Positions 25,775-34,508 of a DNA stretch of 64,000 nucleotides are shown piece after piece. The stretch comes from Ornithinicoccus hortensis (GTDB taxonomy: Bacteria; Actinomycetota; Actinomycetes; Actinomycetales; Dermatophilaceae). The notes under the pieces are model-generated. The model was given only the letters and a program-made list of their open reading frames with translations. It was not told the origin of the DNA and did no database searches. A program made the translations under genes and the position numbers. Where the stretch lies: assembly GCF_006716185.1 (NCBI RefSeq), contig NZ_VFOP01000001.1, positions 3,844,001 through 3,908,000 on the forward strand, given 5' to 3'. Numbering within the stretch: position 1 is the first letter of the stretch; each line of letters opens with the position of its first letter.

Positions 25775-26359
25775 TCAGTGGCGGCGGAGCCGGTGCACCA
25801 GCTCGGCCCGGACCTGGGGCCACTCGGTGGCGATGATCGAGTAGACGGCCGTGTCCCGCAGGCTGCCGTCGGCCATCCGCAGGTGGGAGCGCAGGACACC
25901 GTCCAGCTTGGCGCCGAGGCGTTCGATCGCCTCGCGGGACTGGTGGTTCATCCAGTGCGTGCGGAACTCCACGGCCGGGCACTCCAGCACCTCGAAGGCG
26001 TGCGTGAGCAGCAGCAGCTTGGACTCGGGGTTGGTGCCGGTGCCGTGCGCCGACGCGCGGTTCCAGGTCGACCCGATCTCGACGCGGGGCAGCTCCCGGT
26101 CGATGTTCATGTAGGTCGTCATGCCCAGCGCCCGGCCGGTGCTGTCGCGCACCGTGAACGGGATCATCGACCCGGCCTCCTGCAGCGCCAGCCGCCGCTC
26201 GATCTCGGCGGCCATCCCCGCGGCGTCGGGGACGGTGGTGTACCAGAGGTTCCACAGCTGCCCGTCGGTGGCCGCCTCGACCAGGTCGTCGTGGTCCTCG
26301 GGGCGCAGTTGCTCGAGGCTGACGAGCCGTCCGGACAGCGTGGGGGCGGTTATCTCCAT
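25775..26359 (-). CDS. GNAT family N-acetyltransferase (RimJ/RimL-like)
   Basis: The protein has 194 residues in the acetyltransf_3 pattern: an N-terminal RLVSLEQLRPEDHDDLVEA, a central GMTTYMNID strand, and an HGTGTNPESKLLLLTHAFE region where acetyl-CoA binds. It ends with a WPQVRAELVHRLRR helix typical of this subgroup. The ATG at 26359 is chosen over the adjacent GTG. No ribosome site is evident, so translation may be leaderless. The target amine is unknown. Confidence 0.87.
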   Translation of the reverse strand: MEITAPTLSGRLVSLEQLRPEDHDDLVEAATDGQLWNLWYTTVPDAAGMAAEIERRLALQEAGSMIPFTVRDSTGRALGMTTYMNIDRELPRVEIGSTWNRASAHGTGTNPESKLLLLTHAFEVLECPAVEFRTHWMNHQSREAIERLGAKLDGVLRSHLRMADGSLRDTAVYSIIATEWPQVRAELVHRLRRH

Positions 26360-26428
26360 CACACCAGGAGGCTACTGCCCAGAACGTGACGAAACGCACT
26401 CTGTCCTGGGCCGATACCGCCTGTCAGG

Positions 26429-26440
26429 ATTGTTGACAAT
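26429..26440. promoter_or_regulatory. Palindrome ATTGTTGACAAT
   Basis: A perfect palindrome with arms ATTGT and ACAAT lies 94 bases before the next gene and contains a TTGACA-like -35 box. The form resembles GntR-family operators. No such regulator is encoded nearby, so this is only a symmetry-based call. Confidence 0.35.
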
Positions 26441-26533
26441 GTCGTATCATGGGATTGCCCGATGGATCGATGGGGCTCCACCCGGCACCGCCCAACCCTT
26501 CCACCCCCTTTCCTGAAACGGACACGCTGCACC

Positions 26534-26839
26534 ATGACCGGCCCCTACGGCATCTCCCCCCGAGTCTCCCCCTCTATGTGCCCCCGCTGCGGCACCCGCG
26601 TCGACCTGACCGCGAACGGCACCGTCGCCCCGCACAACACCCGCGTCGCCGGCCCCTCCTGCGACGGCTCCGGCATGGCCCCCGGCGCCATCCCGCCGTG
26701 GCCCGGCACCGTGAAGCTGTCGACCCCGATCCGGATGCCCCGGGTCCGCTCCGCCCGGTCCACCCGCTCCGCCCGGTCCACCCGCTCCGCCCGGTCCACC
26801 CGCTCCGCCCGTCGCCAGGACGCCACCCCCGCCTCCTGA
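26534..26839 (+). CDS. Small Cys-motif protein with Arg-Ser repeat tail
   Basis: The frame encodes 101 residues from the ATG at 26534. Residues 14-40 hold a CPRCG motif and a later single Cys, like half of a zinc ribbon. The C-terminal third is a run of near-identical RSARST hexapeptides encoded by perfect 18-base repeats, giving a strongly basic tail. Basic Arg/Ser tails can bind nucleic acid. No family is recognised, and because the repeats open several frames the coding call is moderate. The gene stands alone. Confidence 0.5.
   Translation: MTGPYGISPRVSPSMCPRCGTRVDLTANGTVAPHNTRVAGPSCDGSGMAPGAIPPWPGTVKLSTPIRMPRVRSARSTRSARSTRSARSTRSARRQDATPAS
26747..26811 (+). repeat. 18-bp tandem repeat, 3.6 copies
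   Basis: The unit CGCTCCGCCCGGTCCACC is repeated perfectly at 26747, 26765 and 26783, with a partial fourth copy from 26801. It is in frame with the small gene above and encodes the Arg-Ser-Ala/Thr tail, so repeat number could vary without breaking the frame. Confidence 0.9.
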
Positions 26840-26840
26840 C

Positions 26841-27037
26841 CGGACGCGTCACCTGGCGCCCCCAGCCCCTCACCAGACGCGTCACCTGGCGGGCCAGCCC
26901 CTCACCGGACGCGTGAGATGGCGGCCCCTGAGCACCACCGGACGCGTCACCTGGCGCCCGGTGGTGCGTCCGGTCACCGGTGAGAGCGACCGACGACACG
27001 TCCGGTCACCCCTGAGCGCCGCCATCTCACGCGTCCG
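26841..27037. repeat. Cluster of five 18-bp ACGCGT-centred repeats
   Basis: CGGACGCGTCACCTGGCG occurs at 26841 and 26939, with a one-base variant at 26874. The sister form CGGACGCGTGAGATGGCG lies at 26906 and its exact inverted complement at 27020. The stretch lies between the small gene and the ABC ATPase gene and has no credible coding sequence. The two forms differ only in the block CACCT versus GAGAT. Confidence 0.85.
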
Positions 27038-27049
27038 GTCGTGGGAAGG

Positions 27050-28039
27050 TCAGAGGAGCGCGAGGTTGAAGCGGTCCACCATCACCCGCACGCGCTCGCC
27101 GGGCGCCAGCACCTTCGACTGGCTGGCCAGGCCCTCCATCGGCCCGACGCCGTCCACGTCGAGCGTCACGTGCTGGGCGTCGGCGACGGCGACGGATCCG
27201 GTGACCGTGGCCTCCAGCGGGCCGTCGGAGTCCACCCACAACCCGGAGCGCCGCAGGGCCAGGGTCGCGGACCCGCCGTTCGGTATGCCGGCAGCACGGG
27301 CGATCCGCTCCGCACCCTCGCCGGTCAGCACCGAGCGATAGCCCAGGAACCGGGCGACCTGCTCGTCGACCGGGGCCCGCCACACCTCCCGGGTCGGCCC
27401 GTGCTGCACGATCCGGCCCGCGAACATCACCGCCATCTCGTCGGCCACGGTGAACGCCTCGTCGTGGTCGTGGGTGACCAACAAGGCCGTGGTCCCGGTC
27501 TCGACCAGGATCGCCCGCAGGTCCGTGGCCAGCCGCTCGCGCAACGACCGGTCCAGCGCGGACAGCGGCTCGTCCAGCAGCAGCAACCGCGGCTCGGCCG
27601 CCAGCGACCGGGCCAGCGCGACCCGCTGCTGCTCACCGCCGGACAGCGTGGTCGGGCGGCGTTCGGCATACCCGTCGAGCCCGACCAGGGCCAACAGCTC
27701 CTTGACCCGCACCGCGCGATCGGTCGCCCCGACGCCCTGCAGCTTCAGCGCATACCCGATGTTGTCGCCCACCGACAGCTGCGGGAACAGCTGCCCGTCC
27801 TGGAACATGAGCGCGAACCCCCGCCGGTGCGTCGGCACGCCGGCCAGATCCTGACCGCCCGCCGACACCCGCCCGGTCGACAGGTGCTCCAGCCCGGCGA
27901 TCGCGCGCAGCAGCGTCGACTTGCCGCACCCGGAGGGCCCGAGCACCGCGAGCACCGTGCCCTCCGCCAGCGACAGCGACACCTCGTCGACGGCGACGGT
28001 CCGGTCGAACCGGACGGTGACGTCCTCGAGCTCCAGCAC
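27050..28039 (-). CDS. Thiamine-type ABC transporter ATP-binding protein
   Basis: The protein has 329 residues: an ABC domain with GPSGCGKST (Walker A), LSGGEQQRVALARSL (signature), LLLLDEPLSALD (Walker B) and LVTHDHDEA (switch), followed by a C-terminal regulatory extension of about 100 residues. The details (HRRGFALMFQDGQLFP, SALDRSLRERLA) look like the actinobacterial ATPases that pair with ThiP-like double permeases. That permease, with a TPP riboswitch, lies 7.7 kb upstream on the same strand. An iron-transport ATPase is the alternative, and a CTAGGTTAGG half-site resembling a DtxR box sits at about 28082. Confidence 0.85.
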   Translation of the reverse strand: MLELEDVTVRFDRTVAVDEVSLSLAEGTVLAVLGPSGCGKSTLLRAIAGLEHLSTGRVSAGGQDLAGVPTHRRGFALMFQDGQLFPQLSVGDNIGYALKLQGVGATDRAVRVKELLALVGLDGYAERRPTTLSGGEQQRVALARSLAAEPRLLLLDEPLSALDRSLRERLATDLRAILVETGTTALLVTHDHDEAFTVADEMAVMFAGRIVQHGPTREVWRAPVDEQVARFLGYRSVLTGEGAERIARAAGIPNGGSATLALRRSGLWVDSDGPLEATVTGSVAVADAQHVTLDVDGVGPMEGLASQSKVLAPGERVRVMVDRFNLALL

Positions 28040-28137
28040 CTGGCTCCTCTCCGCCGGCGGCGACAGGCACGCCGACCCGCACTAGGTTAGGTCCCAGCCC
28101 GGGCGACCGGCGTCCGGCGCGACGCCTGGAGGCAGTC

Positions 28138-28350
28138 ATGGCCAATCACGTGTATGCCGTGTCCGAGCTGGTCGGCAGCTCGCCGGACGGGGTGGAAGCA
28201 GCGGTCACCAACGCGCTGGCCTCGGCCCAGCAGACGGTCCGCAACCTGGACTGGTTCGAGGTGACCGAGATCCGCGGGCACCTGACCGACGACGGGTCGG
28301 TCGGCGACTGGCAGGTCGGGATCAAGCTCGGGTTCCGCGTGGAGAAGTAA
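28138..28350 (+). CDS. Dodecin
   Basis: The protein has 70 residues and fits the dodecin family over its full length: YAVSELVGSSPDGVEAAV at the start, RNLDWFEVTEIRGHL in the middle (with the flavin-stacking Trp) and a WQVGIKLGFRVE end. Dodecins form hollow 12-mers that store or buffer flavins and CoA in the cytoplasm. It stands between the ABC ATPase gene (divergent) and the response regulator (convergent). Confidence 0.95.
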   Translation: MANHVYAVSELVGSSPDGVEAAVTNALASAQQTVRNLDWFEVTEIRGHLTDDGSVGDWQVGIKLGFRVEK

Positions 28351-28365
28351 CTGCCCCGCCCCGTC

Positions 28366-29085
28366 TCACGGGTCCAGCCGCCACCGGAAGACGACCTCGG
28401 GGCGGCCTGTCCCACCGAGCCGGTGGCTGCGCACGGCCGCTCCCTGGTCGACCAGTCGCTGCAGGTAACGCCGGGCCGTCACCCGCGAGGTGCCGACGTG
28501 GCCGGCGACGTCCGAGGCCGACAGCCCCTCCTGGCCGGCGCGGTCGCGGAGCACGTCAATGACCTGGTCGAGCAGCTGCGGGCTCAGCCCCTTGGCCGGG
28601 ATGGCGCCGGTGACGACCGGGTGGTGCAGGCGGGCCAGCATGGAGTCGATCCGGCCCTGGTTGCTGTCGGCGCTGCCGCCCAGCTCGTCCCGGTAGTGCC
28701 GGTAGGCGTCCAGCCGTTCCCGGAGGTCGGCGAAGGTGAACGGCTTGAGCAGGTAGCCGACCACCCCCAGGGACACTGCGAGCCGCACCAGCTCGGTCTC
28801 CCGCGCGGCCGTGATCGGCAGCAGGTCGATCGCGCGGCCGGACGCGCGCACCGAGCGGGCGATCTCCAGACCGTGGCCGTCCGGCAGGTTGAGGTCAAGC
28901 AGGACCAGGTCGATCTCCTCCTTCCCCAGGGCCCCGACGGCATCCCGGGCCGTGCCGACCGTGGCGACCACCCGGAACCCCCGCACCCGGGCCACGTACT
29001 CCGCGTGCCCGGCGGCGGTCAACGGTTCGTCGTCGACGACCAGCACCCGCAGCTCCGGCGCCACCTGCTCCGGCCCACCACTCAC
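28366..29085 (-). CDS. CitB/DcuR-type response regulator
   Basis: The protein has 239 residues. The receiver (about 12-130) has VDDEP, the phosphoacceptor Asp in LVLLDLNLPDG and the Lys in GYLLKPF. The C-terminal part (about 165-239) is the winged helix of CitB-family regulators with SASDVAGHVGTSRVTARRYL. The GTG start overlaps the stop of the kinase gene (GTGA), so the pair is translationally coupled. It should control the divergent GntP-type permease in response to an extracellular carboxylate. Confidence 0.93.
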   Translation of the reverse strand: MSGGPEQVAPELRVLVVDDEPLTAAGHAEYVARVRGFRVVATVGTARDAVGALGKEEIDLVLLDLNLPDGHGLEIARSVRASGRAIDLLPITAARETELVRLAVSLGVVGYLLKPFTFADLRERLDAYRHYRDELGGSADSNQGRIDSMLARLHHPVVTGAIPAKGLSPQLLDQVIDVLRDRAGQEGLSASDVAGHVGTSRVTARRYLQRLVDQGAAVRSHRLGGTGRPEVVFRWRLDP

Positions 29086-30707
29086 GAGCCACTCCCCACC
29101 TGGGCGGTGACCGGCAGGGTCACCATGAACGAGGCTCCCGGCGGGGGCCCGACGGACACGCTGCCGCCGAGCAGCTGCACCGTCTGTTGCACCAGCGCCA
29201 ACCCGAGCCCGCGACCGCCCGGCGCGGTGGCGGCCTTGGTCGACCAGCCCTTCTCGAAGGCGTGCCGCAGGGCGTCGTCGACCAGCCCGGGGCCGTTGTC
29301 CGCGACCACGAAGACGACGGTCCCCTCCCCGGTCTGGATGTCCACCGTGATCACCTTCGGCTCCGACCCCTCCACCTGGGTCAGTGCGTCGATGGCGTTG
29401 TCGACTAGGTTGCCGAGGATCGTCACGGCACTGCGGGCCGGCACGACCCCTCGCGGCAGGTGTGCGTCCGGGTCGAGCTCGAGGAGTATGCCGCGCTCGG
29501 CGGCCTGGGCGGTCTTGCCCAGGACGAGCGCGGCCACCGAGGGCTCCTGGAGCGCCGCGACCACGGCGTCCCTGGCCCGCTGGGAGGTCCGCAGTTCCTC
29601 CGTCGCGAACTCCACGGCCTCCTCGGCACGGCCCAGCTCGATGAGGGTGATCACCGTGTGCAGCCGGTTCGCGGCCTCGTGCGCCTGCGCGTGCAGGGCG
29701 TCGGCCAGTGCGTTCGCGTCGCCCAGGCGCCCCGTGAGGTCCGCCAGCTCGGTCCGGTCCCGCAGGGTGGTCAGGGTCGCCACCACCGTGCCGTGCCTGC
29801 GGACCGGGCCGGAGGACACCAGGAGGGTGCGACCCCCGCTGACGTGAGGGACGTCGACGTGCCGGTCGGGGCTCGCGATCATGTCGCGCAGCGCCCCGGA
29901 GAGCTCCAGGTCTTCCAGCGTGCGCCCGACGTCGGTGGCCCGGAGCCCAAGCAGCCGCTGCGCCTCTGGGTTGACCACCTGCAGCCGCCCGTCGGGGTCG
30001 CTGATGATCAGCCCCTCGTGGATGGTGTGCAGCACCGCCTCGTGGTGGTCGTCCAGGCGCCGCACCTCCCGGGCGTTCAGGCCGCGGGTCGCCTCCCGGA
30101 CCCGCCGGGCCGCCACCCAGGCACCCAGGCCGGACAGCAGGGCGACCGCGCCGCCGGCGATCGCGATGTCCGGGACCAGGGCGCGCAGCGCGTCGTCCAC
30201 CCTGGTGCGCTGCAGCCCGACGGAGACCAGGCCCTCCACCTGGCCGTCGACCAGCACGGGGACCACGGTGCGGGTGGACAGCCCCAGCGACCCCTCGTAG
30301 TCCTCCAGCACGGTGCCACCCTGCTGCGCCGGGGCGATCGTGCCGACGAAGCGTTCGCCGACCAGTTCCGGGGTGGGGTGGGTGTAGCGGATGCCGTCCG
30401 GCGACATGACGACGATGAAGTCGGCGCCCGTGCGGTCCAGTTCCCGCGCGACGACGTCCGCGAGGTCGCCCTCGGGGTCCGTCGAGGCCGAGACGGCGTC
30501 GCGCACGTCGTCGGTGGCGGCGAGCGTCGCGGCGATGGTCACCACCCGGGTCCGGGTCGTCTCCTCGACCAGGCGGTCCGCCCAGCGGTAGGCGAGCAGC
30601 ACCGAGAGGGCAGCGACGACCAGCGCGAACACCACCTGGATGGTGAGCACGTGGGCGGCGATGCTCCGTGGCTTGCTGAACACTATGACCACAAGGATGC
30701 CTGGCAA
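29082..30707 (-). CDS. CitA/DcuS-type sensor histidine kinase
   Basis: The protein has 541 residues. A helix near residues 18-40 and a second near 180-200 flank an extracytoplasmic PAS-like (PDC/Cache) domain with GIRYTHPTPELVGERFVGT, which is the citrate/C4-dicarboxylate sensor signature. A cytoplasmic PAS domain, a SpoOB-like dimerisation helix (LHAQAHEAANRLHTVI, phosphorylated His in HEAANR) and an ATPase domain with NLVDNAID, DNGPG and GGRGLGLAL follow. It pairs with the regulator encoded next and faces the permease. Confidence 0.93.
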   Translation of the reverse strand: MPGILVVIVFSKPRSIAAHVLTIQVVFALVVAALSVLLAYRWADRLVEETTRTRVVTIAATLAATDDVRDAVSASTDPEGDLADVVARELDRTGADFIVVMSPDGIRYTHPTPELVGERFVGTIAPAQQGGTVLEDYEGSLGLSTRTVVPVLVDGQVEGLVSVGLQRTRVDDALRALVPDIAIAGGAVALLSGLGAWVAARRVREATRGLNAREVRRLDDHHEAVLHTIHEGLIISDPDGRLQVVNPEAQRLLGLRATDVGRTLEDLELSGALRDMIASPDRHVDVPHVSGGRTLLVSSGPVRRHGTVVATLTTLRDRTELADLTGRLGDANALADALHAQAHEAANRLHTVITLIELGRAEEAVEFATEELRTSQRARDAVVAALQEPSVAALVLGKTAQAAERGILLELDPDAHLPRGVVPARSAVTILGNLVDNAIDALTQVEGSEPKVITVDIQTGEGTVVFVVADNGPGLVDDALRHAFEKGWSTKAATAPGGRGLGLALVQQTVQLLGGSVSVGPPPGASFMVTLPVTAQVGSGS

Positions 30708-30764
30708 GGCCTCCCGGAGACAGCCTGACGCTCGGTCGAATCAACTCGAGCAAAGGAGCTTCCT

Positions 30765-32114
30765 GTGATCGCCCTGCACACGACGATCAGCATCGTCGCC
30801 ATCATCCTGCTCATCATCCGGTTCCGGATCGACCCGATCATCGCGCTGGTCGCCGGGTCGTTGTACCTGGGCCTGGCCTCCGGCATCGGCTTCGCCGCGA
30901 CGCTCACCGCGATCACGACCGGCTTCGGCGAGATCATGGCCAAGATCGGTCTCCTCATCGGGTTCGGCGTCCTCATCGGGTCGCTGCTCCACGCGGTCGG
31001 CGCGTTCCGCGCGATGGTCGAGGCGCTGGTGCGCCTGGTCCCCGCGAAACGCCTGCCCTACGCGCTGGCCATGGCGCTGGCCACGATCTTCCCCTCGATC
31101 TACGTGGACGTCCAGGTCGTGCTGGCCGCCCCCGTCGCCCGGTCGTCGTCCGGGCTGATCGGTCCCCGCGGCCTGCCGCTGCTGGCTGGGGCCTTGGGCA
31201 CCGGCATCTTCTGCGGCTACGTCTTCGTCGTGCCCGGGCTCGCCGCCGTCTCCATCGCCGGCCTGCTCGAGGTGCCGCTGGGCACCTACCTGCTCTACGG
31301 CATCGTCATCGGCCCGGTCACCGCGCTGCTCACGGTGTGGCTGTTCGGCCTGCTGCTGCGGACCGGCTGGTGGAAGGCCGACCGGGACGAGGAGGAGAAC
31401 GAGGCACTCCTGGAGGCCGAGGAGGAGGAAGCCAACGGCCACCTCAAGCCCCGCTGGCGCCCGTCCCTCGGGGTCGCCGTCCTGCCGATCCTGGTCCCCC
31501 TGCTGATGATCGCCTTCGGGGCGTTCGCCGGGCTGGCGGAGCGCTCCAACGCCTTCATCGAGTTCATCGGTAACCCCACCTTCGCGCTGTTCGTCGGCCT
31601 GCTCGGGGCGTATGCCATGGCTCGCCGCAGCCTCCGGGTCGGCGGCACCACGGCCGCCTTCGAGAAGGGGCTGCACACCACCGGCGAGATCCTCCTGGTC
31701 ACCGGTGTCGGTGGGTCGCTCGGCGCGGTCATCGAGGCCACCGGCCTGGCCGAGGTGCTCGGCGGGCTGTTCTCGGTGAACGCCGCCGCGCCGGTGCTCG
31801 TCAGCGTGCTGCTGGCCTGGTTCATCGCCGCCCTGTTGCACCTGGCGATCGGCTCGGTCTCGGTCGCGGCCATCACGGCGGCTGGGATCATCGCCCCGAT
31901 CCTGGGGTCGCTGGGCGTCGCGCCGGTCGTGATCGGACTGGCCATCGCGTCCGGCTCGCTGTTCGCCTTGCAGGTCAACAGCAACTTCTTCTGGATGTTC
32001 AAGGCCCTGCTGGGGCTGTCCACCTCGGGCAGCCTGAAGACGTTGACGGTCGTGACCTCGATCGCCAGCCTGGTCTCCATCCCGCTCGTCCTGACGGCCA
32101 GCCTGGTGGCCTGA
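30765..32114 (+). CDS. GntP-family organic acid permease
   Basis: The protein has 449 residues with about 12 membrane helices. The N-terminal MIALHTTISIVAIILLII and the IFPSIYVDVQVVLAAPV stretch are typical of the GntP/gluconate:H+ symporter family. A long charged cytosolic loop (about 205-230, rich in Glu) splits the two halves. The GTG at 30765 follows AAAGGAG. It is divergent from the CitA/CitB-like pair, which strongly suggests that an organic acid such as citrate or a sugar acid is both signal and substrate. Confidence 0.9.
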   Translation: MIALHTTISIVAIILLIIRFRIDPIIALVAGSLYLGLASGIGFAATLTAITTGFGEIMAKIGLLIGFGVLIGSLLHAVGAFRAMVEALVRLVPAKRLPYALAMALATIFPSIYVDVQVVLAAPVARSSSGLIGPRGLPLLAGALGTGIFCGYVFVVPGLAAVSIAGLLEVPLGTYLLYGIVIGPVTALLTVWLFGLLLRTGWWKADRDEEENEALLEAEEEEANGHLKPRWRPSLGVAVLPILVPLLMIAFGAFAGLAERSNAFIEFIGNPTFALFVGLLGAYAMARRSLRVGGTTAAFEKGLHTTGEILLVTGVGGSLGAVIEATGLAEVLGGLFSVNAAAPVLVSVLLAWFIAALLHLAIGSVSVAAITAAGIIAPILGSLGVAPVVIGLAIASGSLFALQVNSNFFWMFKALLGLSTSGSLKTLTVVTSIASLVSIPLVLTASLVA

Positions 32115-32198
32115 CCGTCTCCGTCGACCGGGCACGTCGCCCCCTGGGAAACTGTCCTCGAGACGAGGACACCGCAGGTCAGCCCTTGAACCTGGGCC

Positions 32199-33281
32199 TC
32201 ACGCCGCGCGCCGGATGGCGCCGAGCCAGGGCTCCAGCCCGTCGCGGGCGACCTCCCAGCGGGGACCCCTCGCGCGCAGTTCGTCGTCGGTGAGCAGCAC
32301 GCCGTCGAAGGCCTCCCGCAGGCGCGGGCGGACGTCGTCCTCGAGCAGGCCGGTGAAGAGCAACCGGGTCAGCGGCCTGGCGCGGCCCCACGAGCCGCGC
32401 GTCCCGATGCTGACCTGCCCGCCGGCGCCGTCCCAGACGCCGACCTGCCCGGGGCGGCTGGCGACCCAGAAGCAGCCCCGGGTCCGCAGCCGCCCGCTGC
32501 CGAGCGCGGGGACGCCCTCTCGGAACCGCTCCGGGTGTAGCGGCAGGGTCGTGGTCAGCTCCATCCGCCAGGCGGACGGACCCTGCGCCTCCCGCCACCT
32601 GCCCTGGTAGACCTCGGCGACCCACCGCTCGCTGGCCCGGTGGTCGTGCAGGCCGGCGAGCAGGGCACCCGCGGGGAGGTCGGGACCGCCCAGCCCGAGG
32701 CGGACGCCGGGCCTGGCCAGGTGGCGCAGCAGGTCGGTGCCGTCCGGACCGACGTCGCCGAAGACGGCGACCAGGTCGGCGTACTCCACCATCGCGGCGA
32801 GCACCTCGCCGACGCCGCGGTGGTCACCGGCCGTGGCGACGGGGAACCGTTCGCTGAGCAGGTCGTCCCCCAGCAGGTCGCCGACGACGCCCGGACCGTC
32901 CAGGGCGAGCACGACTGCCGCGGCCCGGACGCTCGGGGCCACGCGACGGTCGGCCCCCAGCACCCGGCATACCGACGATCCGTCCGCGGCGACCGGCAGG
33001 TGCACCACGATCGCCTGCCACCGGTCCAGCTGCCCGAGCCGCTCCAGGGTCGGGATGACGTCCTCGCGCACCGCGCAACTGGCACACGCGTGCTCCAACC
33101 GGACCACCTCGCGCTCCAGGACGCCGGTGATGTCGCTAACCGTGCGCCGCAGCGTCCCGGCCGCGACGTCCACCTCGTGGCGGACCACGACCGGGTCGGG
33201 CAGGTCGAACTGCAGGCCGAGGGTGGCGGCGGCCATCGACTCGGCGTGCAGCCCGGTGACCAGGTAGAGCGGGGTCGGCAT
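32199..33281 (-). CDS. COG0523 (CobW/YciC-like) protein lacking a normal P-loop
   Basis: The protein has 360 residues. It has the two-domain layout of COG0523 metal chaperones: an N-terminal G3E-type domain with a CASCAVRED motif in the place of the canonical CxCC, and a CobW-C domain (about 240-355) with RTRGCFWVASRPGQVGVW. The site where Walker A should be reads VTGLHAESMAAAT, without GKT/GKS, so GTP binding is probably lost. The ATG at 33281 is preferred (a GGAAGGG site precedes it); upstream starts run into the operator. The palindrome at 33307 suggests zinc control. It may bind or deliver zinc during starvation. Confidence 0.85.
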   Translation of the reverse strand: MPTPLYLVTGLHAESMAAATLGLQFDLPDPVVVRHEVDVAAGTLRRTVSDITGVLEREVVRLEHACASCAVREDVIPTLERLGQLDRWQAIVVHLPVAADGSSVCRVLGADRRVAPSVRAAAVVLALDGPGVVGDLLGDDLLSERFPVATAGDHRGVGEVLAAMVEYADLVAVFGDVGPDGTDLLRHLARPGVRLGLGGPDLPAGALLAGLHDHRASERWVAEVYQGRWREAQGPSAWRMELTTTLPLHPERFREGVPALGSGRLRTRGCFWVASRPGQVGVWDGAGGQVSIGTRGSWGRARPLTRLLFTGLLEDDVRPRLREAFDGVLLTDDELRARGPRWEVARDGLEPWLGAIRRAA

Positions 33282-33306
33282 GGTGAGCCCTTCCATGTGA
33301 CTTGAT

Positions 33307-33323
33307 ATGAGAATCGTTCTCAT
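33307..33323. promoter_or_regulatory. Zur/Fur-type palindrome between divergent genes
   Basis: ATGAGAA, three bases, TTCTCAT: a perfect 7-3-7 palindrome with the TGA-N-AAT...TCA character of Zur (or other Fur-family) boxes. It lies 26 bases upstream of the COG0523 start and 51 bases upstream of the tandem GNAT gene, so it could control both directions. Zinc is favoured because COG0523 genes are classic Zur targets. Confidence 0.7.
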
Positions 33324-33374
33324 TTTAGTCTCAGCGGACCACCTGCTGACAAGTCACCCACCGAGAGGCCGTCG

Positions 33375-34508
33375 ATGTCCCGCACCCGCCTTGCCACCGG
33401 AGCACCACCCGCCACCCTCCGTGTCACCGACCTCACCGCCGACCTCCTGGACGGGGTCGCCGGGCTCCTCGTGGCGGCCACCGTCCACCGAGCAGCCCTG
33501 GCCGGACGGGCGACCGACCCCGCCGATCGGTCGGCGACCGCACTGCGCGCCGCCGCGCGGGCGGTCGTCGAACCGGCCCTGGACGACGCCGACAGGTTCT
33601 GCCTCGTCGCCCTCTGCGGACCTGGCGGCCCCGGGGGCGAGGATGTCGTGGGCGTCCTCACCGGACTGGTCACCCGGTTGACCCCGGAGGACGCGGGCTA
33701 CACCTACCTGCCGCCGCGGCACGCGCTCGCCCCGCTGTCAGGATGGGCCGTCCGTGACGGGTCCGACCCCGCGGTCCTGGCCACCCTGTGGGAGGTGGCC
33801 CGGTCGCGCTCGGCGGCGCTCGGCCTGGACCGTCTCACCGTGCAGGTGCTCGACGCGGACTGGCCGGCCATGGGCCACTGGCGCACGCTCGGGCTCCGGC
33901 CGGACACCGCCCTCGCCTGCCGGTCCACGGCAGTCCCGGGGCCGGTCGGCCCGTCCTCGCCCACCATCCGCCCCGCCGTTCCTGCCGACCTCGAGTCGGT
34001 GGTCGACCTGGCGCTGGAGGAGCAGATCTACCACGCACGACATACCGGGTCCGGGATGGCGGCGGACCAGAGCCGGGACACCGTGGCCGCCGTATCCGAG
34101 GCATGGCTCGACCCCGACGCCCCGGAGGAGACGGAACGCGCTTTCGTTGCGGAGGCCCCCGACGGCACCCTCATCGGCGTCACCACCGTGCACACCCTGC
34201 GCGTCCCCGACACCGTGCTCAGCGCACGCGTCCTGCCGCGACGGCACGGCTACATCGGGCTTACCTGCGTCAGCGCCCCGTGGCGTGGTCGCGGGGTGGG
34301 CAGGGCACTGACCGGTCGCGCCCTGGACTGGCTGCGGGCGCTGCCCGACCCAACGGCCTTCACCGGGCTGCACTACGTGACCGACAACGTGACCTCGGCC
34401 CCGTTCTGGAGCGGGCTCGGCTTCGCCAGCGTGCTCACCCACCTCACCGACGCGGCACCGCACCACCCACACCCACCGCAACCATCCGCGAGGAGAACGA
34501 CCCGATGA
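33375..34508 (+). CDS. Tandem GNAT acetyltransferase, probably zinc-regulated
   Basis: The protein has 377 residues and two GNAT-like halves. The first (about 15-185) is divergent. The second (about 195-360) has SPTIRPAVPADLESVVDL at its start and CVSAPWRGRGVGRALTGRA, which is the acetyl-CoA pyrophosphate loop. The C terminus is rich in His and Pro (HHPHPPQP), a possible metal-binding tail. Its stop overlaps the ATG of the methyltransferase gene, and the shared upstream palindrome suggests induction when zinc is low. The substrate is unknown. Confidence 0.8.
   Translation: MSRTRLATGAPPATLRVTDLTADLLDGVAGLLVAATVHRAALAGRATDPADRSATALRAAARAVVEPALDDADRFCLVALCGPGGPGGEDVVGVLTGLVTRLTPEDAGYTYLPPRHALAPLSGWAVRDGSDPAVLATLWEVARSRSAALGLDRLTVQVLDADWPAMGHWRTLGLRPDTALACRSTAVPGPVGPSSPTIRPAVPADLESVVDLALEEQIYHARHTGSGMAADQSRDTVAAVSEAWLDPDAPEETERAFVAEAPDGTLIGVTTVHTLRVPDTVLSARVLPRRHGYIGLTCVSAPWRGRGVGRALTGRALDWLRALPDPTAFTGLHYVTDNVTSAPFWSGLGFASVLTHLTDAAPHHPHPPQPSARRTTR

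Noticed and set aside
26841-27037. Possible CRISPR array at the ACGCGT repeats
   Set aside because: Copies are only 18 bases, spacing is irregular (about 15 to 64 bases), one is inverted, and no cas gene is present.
28081-28095. DtxR/IdeR box upstream of the thiamine-type ATPase
   Set aside because: Only one half (CTAGGTTAGG) resembles the consensus; the inverted half is missing, so it is not called as a feature.
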